Positions 32,424 through 42,352 of a stretch of DNA of 64,000 nt are shown here, one piece after another. The first letter of the stretch is position 1, and every line of letters begins with the position of its first letter. Below the pieces are notes generated by a model. The model saw only the letters and a list, made by a program, of their open reading frames with translations. It searched no databases and was not told where the DNA came from. This DNA is from Incurvaria masculella (taxonomy: Eukaryota > Arthropoda > Insecta > Lepidoptera > Incurvariidae): positions 4,774,001 to 4,838,000 of the forward strand of contig OX335655.1 in the NCBI GenBank assembly GCA_946894095.1, given 5' to 3'. Both the position numbers and the translations under genes were made by a program.

Positions 32424-32528
32424 TGTAAATGGGGTGGCTGAGTTACTAGACGCAATGCCGCCGAAAAGTAGGCATTCTGGTTCAAGTCCAGCCTTGCAGT
32501 GCATTCATAAAGTAGGTATTTTTACAAA
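32424..32528 (+). mobile_element. Second tRNA-like SINE family, copy 2
   Basis: GGGTGGCTGAGTTACTAGAC (A box TGGCTGAGTTA) and TCTGGTTCAAGTCCAGCC (B box) precede TTGCAGTGCATTCATAAAGT, as at 22739-22840. The frame beginning 32434 starts inside it and is not a gene. Confidence 0.65.
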
Positions 32529-32529
32529 T

Positions 32530-33100
32530 GTGTCCTCTCTTTACTGTGGATTGTTGAATATTACATCACATTCGTTGAAGATAAAAAAAAACATCGTGGC
32601 AATAACTCATCTAAAACAAAGTTTCAATTTTAACCCAAGCCAGAAACTCCGAGATCAAAGAGTTTTCAGACTTGTGATTTCGGCGCAGAAGAATGTAATG
32701 AAAATGAAAGTCGTACGCATTTCAGAGCATGCGAAGTGAAATTAAAATTGTTTCCAAATACATTTTCTGAGTAAAAGTTATGTTCCCCTACATTTCTCCA
32801 TCCGAGTTGACTTCATTATTTATCGTTCTCTATATGAAATACAATCCTTTCCTAATTTCAAGAAATATTCTTGTCTTCTTGCCTCCCTATTACGTATTTA
32901 ATATATTTTTTCCTTGTACCCTAATTTGTAATGTACATGTGAATGCTGAAATAAAACTAAACTATTATTTTCTTTTTATTATAATAGTTTTTGCTTTTTT
33001 GTTTTCTTTATTAAAGGCGTGAAGACAAATTGGCTTGTCAGTATCCGTCAAAATACGGCTACCAATTTTGCCTCACATAAACTAGCAAAATGGGGTGTGA
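32530..33100. other. No supported gene
   Basis: AT-rich. The frame 32780-33022 is dominated by F, L, I and Y, as expected from AT-rich DNA. No repeat recognised. Confidence 0.35.
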
Positions 33101-33228
33101 TCATGGTAAATTAATTCGCCGGGTTATAAGGCAAGTGAGTGAGTAAATGTGACATTTAGTTGAGAGACGTTCGATTTAAGCACTCACTTGCCTATTCACC
33201 CATCGAGATCATTTGCCATGGTAATCTC
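33101..33228. mobile_element. Small foldback MITE (GGCAAGTGAGTG arms)
   Basis: ATCATGGTAAATTAATTCGC and GGCAAGTGAGTGAGTAAATG pair imperfectly with CACTCACTTGCCTATTCACC and TTTGCCATGGTAATC. Half-copies are near 16147 and 17189. Confidence 0.55.
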
Positions 33229-34370
33229 CCTGGTGTCTCGCTCCGTCTGCTTACCATCAGATGATAACTACATATCTTTATAAATTATCTTTCTTTTGTA
33301 ATCAGTCATATAGATATTTATTTTATACATTTACGATATTTATATGATTTTAACAATAAGGCCAATTGCTAAAAAATCAAATAATAATTTTCGTTGCTTA
33401 AAAAATGCATTTAAAATCCAATTAATTACCGTAAAACAATTACGTCGACAATAATCATGTCAGATATTTTTTTTTTAAGTTAACGATCAATACATTTATG
33501 AAGCTTAGTCTCCCTAATCGGATTCCCTAGCCGATCGCCTGCGAAACCAGCCATGTAAAACATTCGTTTGGGGGCCGTCAACAATTGGATAAAATATACT
33601 GGTTTAAGGGTCGATTTTTCAATCGTCAGATAATCAGTCAGAAAACTATTCGATGAATTTATTTCTTTTTTTTTATTGAGGTTCATCAACAAGAACACCA
33701 CTCAAACATACATAAAAAACACAGATACAGGATAATAGACTGAGCGTATTCTTAATTATAGACGAACACATCACGAACACATCAATTTATGGTACATAAT
33801 GATATCTAACCTAACACAATTCGAGCTAAAATTTCAAATAATATAAGCAATTTTTATTTACTCTACGACCATAATTTCTCGATATGTTATTAGCACAAGA
33901 GCTGTAAGAGATTAACAGAACAGTAATTCTTTATGCTCCTTTGACAATTTTAACAAATAAATATGTATCTTTAACAGTTGCTAATCCTATGTAAACACTA
34001 TCTTTTCACCTTCCAGAAGTAGGTGTATTTGAAATAAAAAATACAGCTTTGATTGAATTTGCTCTCACCCGCCGTTCTCACAAGCGGGCGAGATACAAAG
34101 CAATTAGGCATAAAAAGCAGTCAAATTTGGGACCCACTCCAATCGTGATTATATTTTCTGGAAGGTGAGAATTACATTGAATTTCAAGCGCGAGTCCTCC
34201 TGTGGGAGGGAATCCGATGTTGAAATTATTCCAAATTTGTTTCGGAATCGTAAATTGTTAGCATAACGAATTTTTTATTGATTTATTCTAAACGGATAAT
34301 TTTGTGAAAGTATATTATATATGAAATAATCCTATTTTTTTAAGTAATGGACATATGTACATGGCCAATA
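33229..34370. other. No gene; one MITE fragment
   Basis: 33605-33665 (AAGGGTCGATTTTTCAATCG) is a fragment of the TAA-flanked MITE family. The rest is AT-rich unique-looking sequence with no domain or repeat recognised. Confidence 0.35.
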
Positions 34371-34511
34371 GAACACTTAGGGCCTTTTTCACCTATTGCT
34401 GATTAGATTTTATTAGATTGATTTGCCACAAGGCTGTTCCGACCCATATAAAGTTGTTTGCACACATAACGCAAACAGTATTGCACTTTAAGCCACGAAT
34501 TAATAATACAA

Positions 34512-34674
34512 GTTGCAGCGAAAACAATTTCACTATTTCAGGATTCAGGTTTTGTTACAATTTATTTAAATACGATTTTTATTTAAGAGCGCCATCTAAC
34601 GGTGTAAAACTTCGAATCGGCAATTACAACGAAACCATTAAACCTGAAATTGTGAATATGTTTTCGCTGCAACT
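34512..34674. mobile_element. Inner MITE with GTTGCAGCGAAAAC ends
   Basis: AGTTGCAGCGAAAACAATTT pairs with AACATATTCACAATTTC-type sequence read from the right end (GAATATGTTTTCGCTGCAAC on the plus strand). The centre has GCGCCATCTAACGGTG. Lies inside the left flank of the enclosing foldback. Confidence 0.65.
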
Positions 34675-34693
34675 ACTATGGCTATATTTAATA

Positions 34694-35819
34694 CTAGCTG
34701 CGGTACCCGGCTCCGCTCGGGTTAGTGTCGGCTAAATTATCTCATGGATAAAAAGTAGCCCTCATGACTGGTCCAAAATAGGGTCAAACTGGTCCAGGAC
34801 AATGTATCCATGTACCAAATTTAATCAAGATCGTTCGAGCCGAAATAGCATGATTTAATGAGAAACATCCAATAATTCCCATTTAGAGCTTCGTTGACGT
34901 TTGGTGGCTATTTAAAAAAAAAACATTTGCCGCGAGAATTTTCTGCACTTTCACAGCTCCATTGCTTACCTAGTAAGTAACGTGTAACGTAGGTAAGTTT
35001 TGCGTGGACTCCAACGCACAGCCAGCCTCAACATCGAAAACAGTAACCTATCTCGAACCTGACTGCTCCCAGAGATGCTATACATTGATAAAATACGCAT
35101 ATAAATCAGGTAAGTGGTTCGCATGTTATAAGACTTTAAGACTCACTACTTACCCTTCTGGTAATGAAGCGTTATATTATGTAATCTATACGTTTTTAGT
35201 AGAATCAGGCTAGACGTAGATACAATGCACATCTAAATCGAGTAATTGGTTCTCAAGGATTTTATTCTGTTGGTCGCTCCTCCGGCGATTTAGCGTGATG
35301 CCAAGTAGTCCTAAAGTTGCAGGAAATACCAAGCCGTACTTCAGTAAAAGTAAGCGCTGCCGCCGCAAAGCCGAGCCGTGCATAGCATTGCAGTTTGTAT
35401 GACAGCCCCATCTTAGCGTAAGCGGAACTGAATTCTATTTAGCCAATCCTAATTCCCGGGTAGTTAAATGTACATGTACTAAGTTTTACAAATCGCTAGT
35501 GCCTTGAAAATTCGCCAAACGGACACCAAACAGTCACGACGTCTGCCCTCACCCGCCCCCCCTCCCCCCGCCGCCGCTCCCCGCCACCGCCCCCGGCTCC
35601 TCTCCCCCTAGTGTGAAGTATCGCTACCGGCATCGTTTTCGCAGCCCCGTGAAAGTTCTAAAGCCCATGGGCACATAAATTGTAGCATATGTGTTATTCT
35701 GATGTATAAGCTATATTATTGTAAAGTTTCATTAGAATCCATTCAGTAGTTTTTACGTGAAAGAGTAACAAACATCCATCCATCCATCCATTATTACAAA
35801 CTTTCCCCTTTATATTATT
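34694..35819 (+). repeat. 1.1-kb unit of a tandem duplication, unit 1
   Basis: Starts CTAGCTGCGGTACCCGGCTC and ends with (CATC)n and TTACAAACTTTCCCC. The start and end style match the 3' regions of lepidopteran RTE-derived nonautonomous retroposons. Contains a GC-rich tract (35553-35612, CCCCCTCCCCCCGCCGCCGC) and, near 34970-35090, a segment homologous to the 5S-headed SINE (GTGGACTCCAAC, CAGCCAGCCTCAACATCG). The 69-residue frame at 35004-35213 comes from that segment. Confidence 0.85.
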
Positions 35820-36965
35820 TACTAGCTGCGGTACCCGGCTCCGCTCGGGTTAGTGTCGGCTAAATTATCTCATGGATAAAAAGTAGCCCACATGACTGGT
35901 CCAAAATAGGGTCAAACTGGTCCAGGACAATGTATCCATGTACCAAATTTAATCAACATCGTTCGAGCCGAAATAGCATGATTTAATGAGAAACATCCAA
36001 TAATTCCCATTTAGAGCTTCGTTGACGTTTGCTGGCTATTTAAAAAAAAAACATTTGCCGCGAGAACCTTTCTGCACTTTCACTGCTACATTGCTTACCT
36101 AGTAAGTAACGTGTAACGTAGGTAAGTTTTGCGTGGACTCCAACCCACAGCCAGCCTCAACATCGAAAACAGTAACCCATCTCGAACCTGACTGCTCCCA
36201 GAGATGCTATACATTGATAAAATACGCATATAAATCAGGTAAGTGGTTCGCATGTTATAAGACTTTAAGACTCACTACTTACCCTTCTGGTAATGAAGCG
36301 TTACATTATGTAATCTATAAGTTTTTAGTAGAATCAGGCTAGACGTAGATACAATGCACATCTAAATCGAGTAATTGGTTCTCAAGGATTTTATTCTGTT
36401 GGTCGCTCCTCCGGCTATTTAGCGTGATGCCAAGTAGTCCTAAAGTTGCAGGAAATACCAAGCCGTACTTCAGTAAAAGTAAGCGCTGCCGCCGCAAAGC
36501 CGAGCCGTGCATAGCATTGCAGTTTGTATGACAGCCCCATCTTAGCGTAAGCGGAACTGAATTCTATTTAGCCAATCCTAATTCCCGGGTAGTTAAGTGT
36601 ACATGTACTAAGTTTTACAAATCGCTAGTGCCTTGAAAATTCGCCAAACGGACACCAAACAGTCACGACGTCTGCCCTCCCCCCGCCGCCGCTCCCCGCC
36701 ACCGCCCCCGGCTCCTCTCCCCCTAGTGTGAAGTATCGCTACCGGCATCGTTTTCGCAGCCCCGTGAAAGTTCTAAAGCCCATGGGCACATAAATTGTAG
36801 CCTATGTGTTATTCTGATGTATAAGCTATATTATTGTAAAGTTTCATTAGAATCAATTCAGTAGTTTTTACGTGAAAGAGTAACAAACATCCATCCATCC
36901 ATCCATCCATCCAACCATCCATCCATCCATCCATCCATTATTACAAACTTTCCCCTTTATAATAT
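35820..36965 (+). repeat. 1.1-kb unit of a tandem duplication, unit 2
   Basis: Head-to-tail copy of 34694-35819, differing by few substitutions. Its GC-rich tract is shorter (about 20 bases missing near 36678), and its (CATC)n stretch is longer (36888-36938, including one CAAC variant). It was probably generated by unequal exchange or a tandem reinsertion. The frame at 36133-36342 is the counterpart of that in unit 1. Confidence 0.85.
36888..36939. repeat. (CATC)n microsatellite
   Basis: About twelve CATC units with an internal CAACCATC interruption, at the 3' end of the second 1.1-kb unit. Confidence 0.9.
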
Positions 36966-37192
36966 TTATTAGATTAGATTTTTGACGAATTCGTGCCTTA
37001 AAGTGCAATACTTTTTGCGTTCTGTGTAAAAGAAAACATTGTATGGGTCGGATCATCCTTAGGCCCTTTCTTAGCAGCTTGTAATCAATACTACTACAAG
37101 ATATTCAGCACTTTAGCAATAAAGGCCCTTTAAGTGTCGATTAAAATAGAAAGATAGATCTATAATAATATAATTGTAATGACAAAGGCGTA

Positions 37193-37275
37193 ACGCCCCT
37201 GCTCTTCCAAGCTCTTCACCAACGCATTAGAAGAAGTGTTTATGACGCTCGAGTTGGACAACATGGGAATCAACC
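37193..37275 (+). pseudogene. RTE reverse transcriptase, part 1 of a split gene
   Basis: The frame reads SSKLFTNALEEVFMTLELDN then MGIN, which corresponds to the region just before the catalytic palm motif in RTE-clade LINEs (usually SPKLF...LEE.F..L....GI.I.G..L..LRFADD). The reading stops abruptly and resumes at about 38206 with NGDFLSHLRYADDIVLLS. The roughly 930 bases between are an insertion. Upstream RT and endonuclease domains are absent. Confidence 0.85.
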
Positions 37276-38205
37276 AGATTGTATACAAATTGGCGCAGTT
37301 GCAGTTTGGTTCTACTAGTGTACTTGTAACACATGTCTATTTATTAAAGTAAGGCCAAACAATTGTTTTTTGGCACCAATTAGTGACCCTTATTTTACAA
37401 TCTATAGACTAGTTTAAGGCACACAGTATCGCTCGGCCATAGTCAAAACAAACCATAAATTTAATGTTAATAAATTTTAGATGAACATGTATGAGTAAGT
37501 AAGTGCTTTGACTATGTGTGAACAGTAGAGTCGTATTCACTACGTATAATATTCACAACGTATAATAGTATTTTTTTCCAAAAAATTAAAACCATGCATA
37601 TCGTATAATATTCACAACGTATAATGTTATACGTTGTGCATGAATAAAGTTTAAAAATAAAATCAACTCTTTGCATCATGCAGAACGTATAATAGTCACA
37701 ACGTATAATATTCCTAACATGAATTCACAAAAAAAGAAAACCATGCAGAACGTATAATATGCCAAGAAGCACTGCATAAAGCGCCCTAACAACGATACAT
37801 TTAAGGCTGAAATTGCTACGAATCGATATTTGCTACAATTTCGAAAGGCCTCCTTACGCTAATTGAGACGGTCGAAACGTCACGTGCGAGTATACGCTTT
37901 AATTGTATATACATAAGGGCGCTTATCGTATGAAAAGTTTTTGGATTATATGATATGCATGGTTTTCTTTTTTTGTTAAATAAAGATTATAATATTATAC
38001 GTTGTGACTATTTTACGTTATGCATGGAGAAATAAGTAATTTTATTTTTTAAACTTCTTCATGAACTACGTATAAAATTATACGATCTGCCGATTATACG
38101 TTGTCCATGGTTTTAAAATTTTGTTAAAATATGACATTATACGATCTGCATATTAGACGTTCTGCCGTTCCCCCTGAACAGTATATACAATAAACTTTTT
38201 ATTTT
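37276..38205. mobile_element. Insertion inside the RTE gene, itself interrupted
   Basis: Interrupts the reverse transcriptase between MGIN and NGDFL. It ends with AATAAACTTTTTATTTTTTT, which resembles a polyadenylation signal and a T-rich tail, so a retroposed origin is possible. The left part (37276-37518) matches nothing else in the window. A second element occupies 37528-38174. Confidence 0.55.
37528..38174. mobile_element. Motif-array transposon with 9-bp target duplication
   Basis: Flanked by TGAACAGTA at 37519-37527 and 38175-38183. The interior carries ACGTATAAT-type motifs forward at about 37542, 37558, 37601, 37617, 37685, 37701 and 37750 and as complements at about 37627, 37994, 38078, 38093, 38137 and 38152, with several spaced 16 bp apart. 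The two ends therefore form an array-type inverted repeat. A 9-bp duplication fits Mutator-like elements. 647 bp, no coding sequence. Confidence 0.7.
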
Positions 38206-38535
38206 TTTAATGGAGATTTCCTCAGTCATCTTCGCTACGCCGATGACATTGTTCTTCTATCAAATTCCCGAGTTCAGCTTCAGACCATGCTGGAAGACCT
38301 TTATTAAGCATCGATAAAGGTAGGTCTGAAGATGAACCGGGACAAACCCAAGATCATGGTGACCGAGGTTGTGACGGGAGGACAAATCGTTATCGACGGC
38401 GAAGTGATCGTATATCTCGGCCTAATTCTGCGGCTCGATAGACAAAGTCTGACTAAGGAGGCCAAGAGACGAATTCAACTGGGTTGGGCTGCCTTCGGAA
38501 AACTTAAATTTGCTCTGGGGTCTGACCTTCCGCAG
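38206..38535 (+). pseudogene. RTE reverse transcriptase, part 2
   Basis: Reads NGDFLSHLRYADDIVLLSNS, then a stop within LQTMLEDLY*ASIKVGLKMN, then VIDGEVIVYLGLILRLDRQS and RIQLGWAAFGKLKFALGSDL. YADD is the reverse transcriptase active-site motif. The spacing to VGLKMN and the YLG motif is that of RTE. The stop codon and the absence of the N-terminal parts make it dead. The frame ends exactly where a long-TIR MITE half begins (CCGCAG|ACCGAC). Conventional RTE proteins continue for another hundred residues. Confidence 0.85.
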
Positions 38536-38636
38536 ACCGACATATTTAGCATCAGAGGGTTAGTCTCTAACCTGTGAACCCAAATTCAGCCATTTACCTT
38601 ATCGTAGCCAAAAATGTCGTGACCTCCCGAAACATC
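38536..38636 (+). mobile_element. Right half of the long-TIR MITE family
   Basis: GACATATTTAGCATCAGAGG, ACCTGTGAACCCAAATTCAG and ATGTCGTGACCTCCCG match one terminal arm of the family at 23352, 30035 and 52902. The other arm is missing. It is joined directly to the RTE fragment. Confidence 0.75.
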
Positions 38637-39365
38637 GAGGTCTTCGTCTGATATGATAACAGGATCTAGGCTTGATCTAAAAATGTGTTCGTGTAATGGG
38701 CGCCTTCAACTACGCTGAGTGGGACTTGATAGAAGACTTCAATCATCGAAAATATTTTCTCTCCAGAAATAAAGTCCGTTCTAATATTGTGAGATAGGGA
38801 AACATGATAGATTTTTTCCGCAATATAATTAGAGCAAAGGAATCGCGTAGCAGTACTATCACCCACATACAAAGACGTTGATGGATGGTCCGGCTTGCAG
38901 CAAGAGTTTTTCTTAGTCCCGGACTAAGGCCCACATAAATAATGAAATACTCTTCTATTATTCCTTCGCGCTACAACAAAACATCAGTGGGGGCTTGAGA
39001 TTGTTTATCTTGGGTGGTTTGAAATGTACAGTTGTTTATTGCTATCGTGGAATGGAAAACAATATTGTTTTCTATTCGCGTTTCGTAAACTTATTATTAA
39101 ATCATGGACCGAAGAATATTTTCGGAAGCAAACCGTGCCGTCTATTGTCACAATACTTGTGTTAAGATGAACATGCATGCGTGCTTATAATACAATATCT
39201 CGGTGTGATAATTGTATTGTTTTTTTTTGTGAAAAACAGGAAGGTAGTAATTTATTTTCTAGGGTCTACCATAATATGGCTACCAATATAGGACCCTTTA
39301 TACAGAGTCTTAAGGGAGGTATGGTCTAAAATATAACCACCTATTCCTTGGTATATTTGGAGCTA
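38637..39365. other. No supported gene
   Basis: No repeat family recognised. The short minus-strand frames at 38666-38934 lack domains. Plain intergenic or decayed sequence. Confidence 0.35.
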
Positions 39366-39370
39366 AAAAT

Positions 39371-39668
39371 CCGGCCAAGTGCGAGTCAGACTCGCACACT
39401 AAGGGTTCCGTATCATCGTACAAGATTTAACACACAAAAAACACGTTTTTTGTGTGGGACCCCCCTTTAATTTTGATTATTTATTTATTTTACCTACTTG
39501 TTGTTATAGCGGCAAAATAAATACAGACTCTGTGAAAATTTCAGCTGCCTACCTATTACGGTACCGCCCTGTGGCAGACTGACGGACGGACGGACGGACG
39601 GAAGGACGGACAGCGGAGGCTTAGGAATAGGGTTCCGTTTTCACCCTTTGGGTACGTATCCCTAAAAG
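39371..39668 (+). mobile_element. GGCCAAG interspersed repeat, copy 4
   Basis: CCGGCCAAGTGCGAGTCAGA to the GGGTACGTATCCCTAAAA end, with (GGAC)n around 39581-39605. One hairpin arm is mutated (CGTATCCC instead of CGGAACCC). Confidence 0.9.
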
Positions 39669-40225
39669 TACATGACATTTTGTTGTACAGTATCGTTTCC
39701 TATCAAATGTAAACACTGAGAAGAGAAGGAATTCCTAAGTCCCTTTTACTCTATGGTTGATGTCAGCATGTCAGAAAGAGATCTCAAATTTGTCTCTATT
39801 TCCGGTGCATAGATTTCAGACGAAACGACTATACGACCTAAAAAAAACCTCCCCATACATTTTTGTAAATACCTACACACAAAATGTATGGGCAGGACAT
39901 TTTTTTTAAAGTTTTATAACAAAAAGTAATCTACCTTTATTGCTTTAATTATGCAAAGGAATATGTGGTTAACGTTTGGACCATACAATTCCGGTTTGCG
40001 TGCGTTTGTCATTCCTTCTCATCCAAAATGACTTGCCCGATTTCATGGGCTTTTTTGTACAGCTGGATACTTTATTTAGACCCGGCACTGTTGTCGAGCC
40101 TTTTTTAAATCTTTTGACCAATTGACCCGAGCTGATCCAGAAAACTCAGCTAGGGAATCTATGAAACGGTAATGTTAGTGTTAAAATTAGTTATGGTATT
40201 TTTTTATACACTTGTACAGTAGGAG

Positions 40226-40277
40226 TGTTTTCGTTCAATCGGAATTGAAAGAATTCAATTCCGATTGAACGAAAACA
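40226..40277. repeat. Perfect 24-bp-stem hairpin
   Basis: Left arm GTTTTCGTTCAATCGGAATT and its exact complement, extended to 24 paired positions with a 4-base centre (AGAA). A shorter palindrome GGGGTCAACTGACCCC follows at 40385-40400. Neither belongs to a repeat seen elsewhere in the window. Confidence 0.9.
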
Positions 40278-40420
40278 TAAATAGTTAAAATATGTTATCG
40301 TCATCCATTGTTAATTAAATTTACTATACAATAAAACGCCATGTATTAAAATGGTTTATTTAAAATTTCAACCGAATGTACTTTGGGGTCAACTGACCCC
40401 TACTGTAGCAAAGTATTTAA

Positions 40421-41007
40421 GCGTGTGCATTCAAATGATCCCGCTCAACTCCCCATACAAACGGGAAAAGAAGATCACGCCCATATTTCTTGTCAGAGAT
40501 CCCAAATTTTGCTCAAAATAGCTTTATTTGATCGAACTAGATGTCTGATGACCGTTGGCATCACAGAAATCAGAATTTCCGATTTCTGTGGTTGGCATTG
40601 AAACATTTTGTTTGGTATCGAAGTTATAAGGTCCAAAAGTTCGAATTTTTCGCGCATTTTATACAATAACTTTGGAGGTGGATTACGCAATGATCAAATA
40701 AGAACATCTTAAAAAGATTAGTCATCATACATAGCTTATTTGATAAAGATTTATAATCTATTTAGTTTTTGTTAGATTTTTGACTACAGCGGTCGTGGTT
40801 TACTTTTACCTATAAATAGTTTTGTAATAAAAAAAATCGTAAATCTTATCAAATCATACACTATGCATATTGTCTTTTTCGTGGACATGTTACATCTTCC
40901 TCATCGCGAGCCTGTCCTTTTCTTTGAAACAGAGAAGGTCCCAGGGCGCAACAGCACGGTTTTGTACCGTGCCAGTGAATGAGTTAGTCCAGCCGGGTTG
41001 GGCCACC
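40421..41007 (-). mobile_element. TTAA-flanked MITE, type 1, copy 2 (inverted)
   Basis: The right end CCGGGTTGGGCCACC is followed by TTAA (41008-41011); a TTAA at 40417-40420 marks the probable left edge, where the terminus has diverged. Interior landmarks GGTACAAAACCGTGC (complement) and TCGCGCGTTTTATAC-type sequence are present. Contains a small hairpin CACAGAAATC..GATTTCTGTG at 40562-40590. Confidence 0.75.
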
Positions 41008-41358
41008 TTAAATATAATTATTCCTTAAAACAATATCTTCCTGACAGCCCGGTCCTAAGTAAATAAAGTCCCTCAAATAGTGAGGGCAGTAAATAAATTC
41101 TTTAGATCGTTGGCTTTTGTAAATGCATAATGTATTATTCCGGGTTCAGGGATATTTCTTGCCAGACTTCCCTTATTTCACGTTCCACTCCATTACCCTT
41201 CAATAAAGCTCGAGAAAATGATGTTTATAGCATCACTGAATGTAGGTTACCCAGAAGATTGTCTCCGCTCGTGAACATTTTGTTATCGAGTTTTAAGCGC
41301 AGAAAAGTGGGAATCTTTCTCGAGATGGTACAGAAAACTTTTTTTTAAACTACATTTT

Positions 41359-41410
41359 TTTATGTAACTGGACACGGATGGCTAATACCGAACTGACCGT
41401 CAGATATGAG
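41359..41410 (-). mobile_element. SINE 3' end fragment
   Basis: TTTTATGTAACTGGACACGG and ATGGCTAATACCG, the tail-proximal part of the SINE body, then unrelated sequence. Confidence 0.65.
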
Positions 41411-41479
41411 ACTATTTTATCTATTTTTCTATACATATTTATTATCGCCGTTATTTTCTACTGAGATAATTGCCTTTAA

Positions 41480-41707
41480 TGGCTGATTTTTCAATGGTCA
41501 GATAAACAGCAAGATAACTATTCGACGGATTTATTTACGCTTCTGCTTACCTATCTGATATATAAGTCTATATGTTTATTAGTAAAATTAAAGTTAGATA
41601 ATTGTGATAGAAGATATAATTCTTCGGCAATAACTATCTGTCTTTTGACAAACGTGAATTTGTACTATCAGTCTGATAAGTACTATCTGAGGATTAAATA
41701 ATGGTCC
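41480..41707 (-). mobile_element. PIF/Harbinger-like MITE, copy 2
   Basis: TGGCTGATTTTTCAATGGTC at the left and AATAATGGTCC then TTA at the right. The interior ATAGAAGATATAATTCTTCG is the inverse of the copy at 15438-15663. A TAA/TTA at each edge fits a TWA target. Confidence 0.7.
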
Positions 41708-41813
41708 TTAGATAGATACAATATAGTTAAAGGCACTGGTGCCAACGAAAACGTAAGTTTGAAGAGGCAACCCAAGTAAACTAGCCAAGTTTAACGATTA
41801 CAAAGCATATTTT

Positions 41814-42097
41814 TAGGGTTACGTAGCTAAAGGGTGCCAACGGAATCCTATTACTAAGCCTCCGCTGTCCGTCCGTCCGTCTGTCACAGGGCTGTATCTC
41901 ACGAACCGTAATAGTAAGGCAGCTGAAATTTTCACGGAGTATGTATTTATTTTTCCGCTAAACGAAAAATAACTTACAATAAAAAATATAAAAATCAAAG
42001 GGAGCTCCCATACAAAAAGGTGATTTTTTGGTGTTAAATCTTGTACAATGGTACGGAACCCTTAATTTGCGAGTCAGACTCGCAATTGGCCGGTTTT
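41814..42097 (-). mobile_element. GGCCAAG interspersed repeat, copy 5
   Basis: TTAGGGTTACGTAGC at the left (diverged hairpin arm) to GCAATTGGCCGGTTTTT. Short (GTCC)n run near 41867-41880. Confidence 0.85.
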
Positions 42098-42352
42098 TGC
42101 AATGCATTATTCCTCTTCTAGCGATTCATCCTCAGATTCTCTGCGCCGAGTGATACGGATATAACTTGAATGGGAAGGACTAAGCGATGCAAGTTCCACA
42201 GAGCAAAGAGATTCTATTGGTCCGAATTAATCGAATTAGACCTTATATCTTCTTACCTTAATCTTAATATTAATCGAATCTTAGTACCTGTGTGCACCTT
42301 ATAACTGAATGAGCGGATTTAACACCACGTGTTTCTGACAAACACTTGGCGC

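Larger units (their letters stand above)
34430..37060. mobile_element. Foldback element with AAGGnTGnTCCGACCC ends
   Basis: The left arm (34430-34501: TCCGACCCATATAAAG, GTATTGCACTTTAAGCCACG) and right arm (36983-37060: CGTGCCTTAAAGTGCAATAC, TATGGGTCGGATCATCC) are inverted repeats of about 70 bp with scattered mismatches. They enclose another MITE and a 1.1-kb tandem duplication. No transposase is encoded. Confidence 0.75.
34378..37150 (+). mobile_element. GGCCTTTTTCACC MITE split by a 2.6-kb insertion
   Basis: The left part (34378-34429, AGGGCCTTTTTCACCTATTG) and right part (37061-37150, GGCCCTTTCTTAGCAGCTTG) are contiguous in the intact copy at 1345-1508. Everything between them is a later insertion. 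This is the outermost layer of a nested structure. Confidence 0.8.

Noticed and set aside
32780..33022. 80-residue hydrophobic frame, membrane-protein-like
   Set aside because: F/L/I/Y richness is what AT-rich DNA yields; no start context, partner exon or family.
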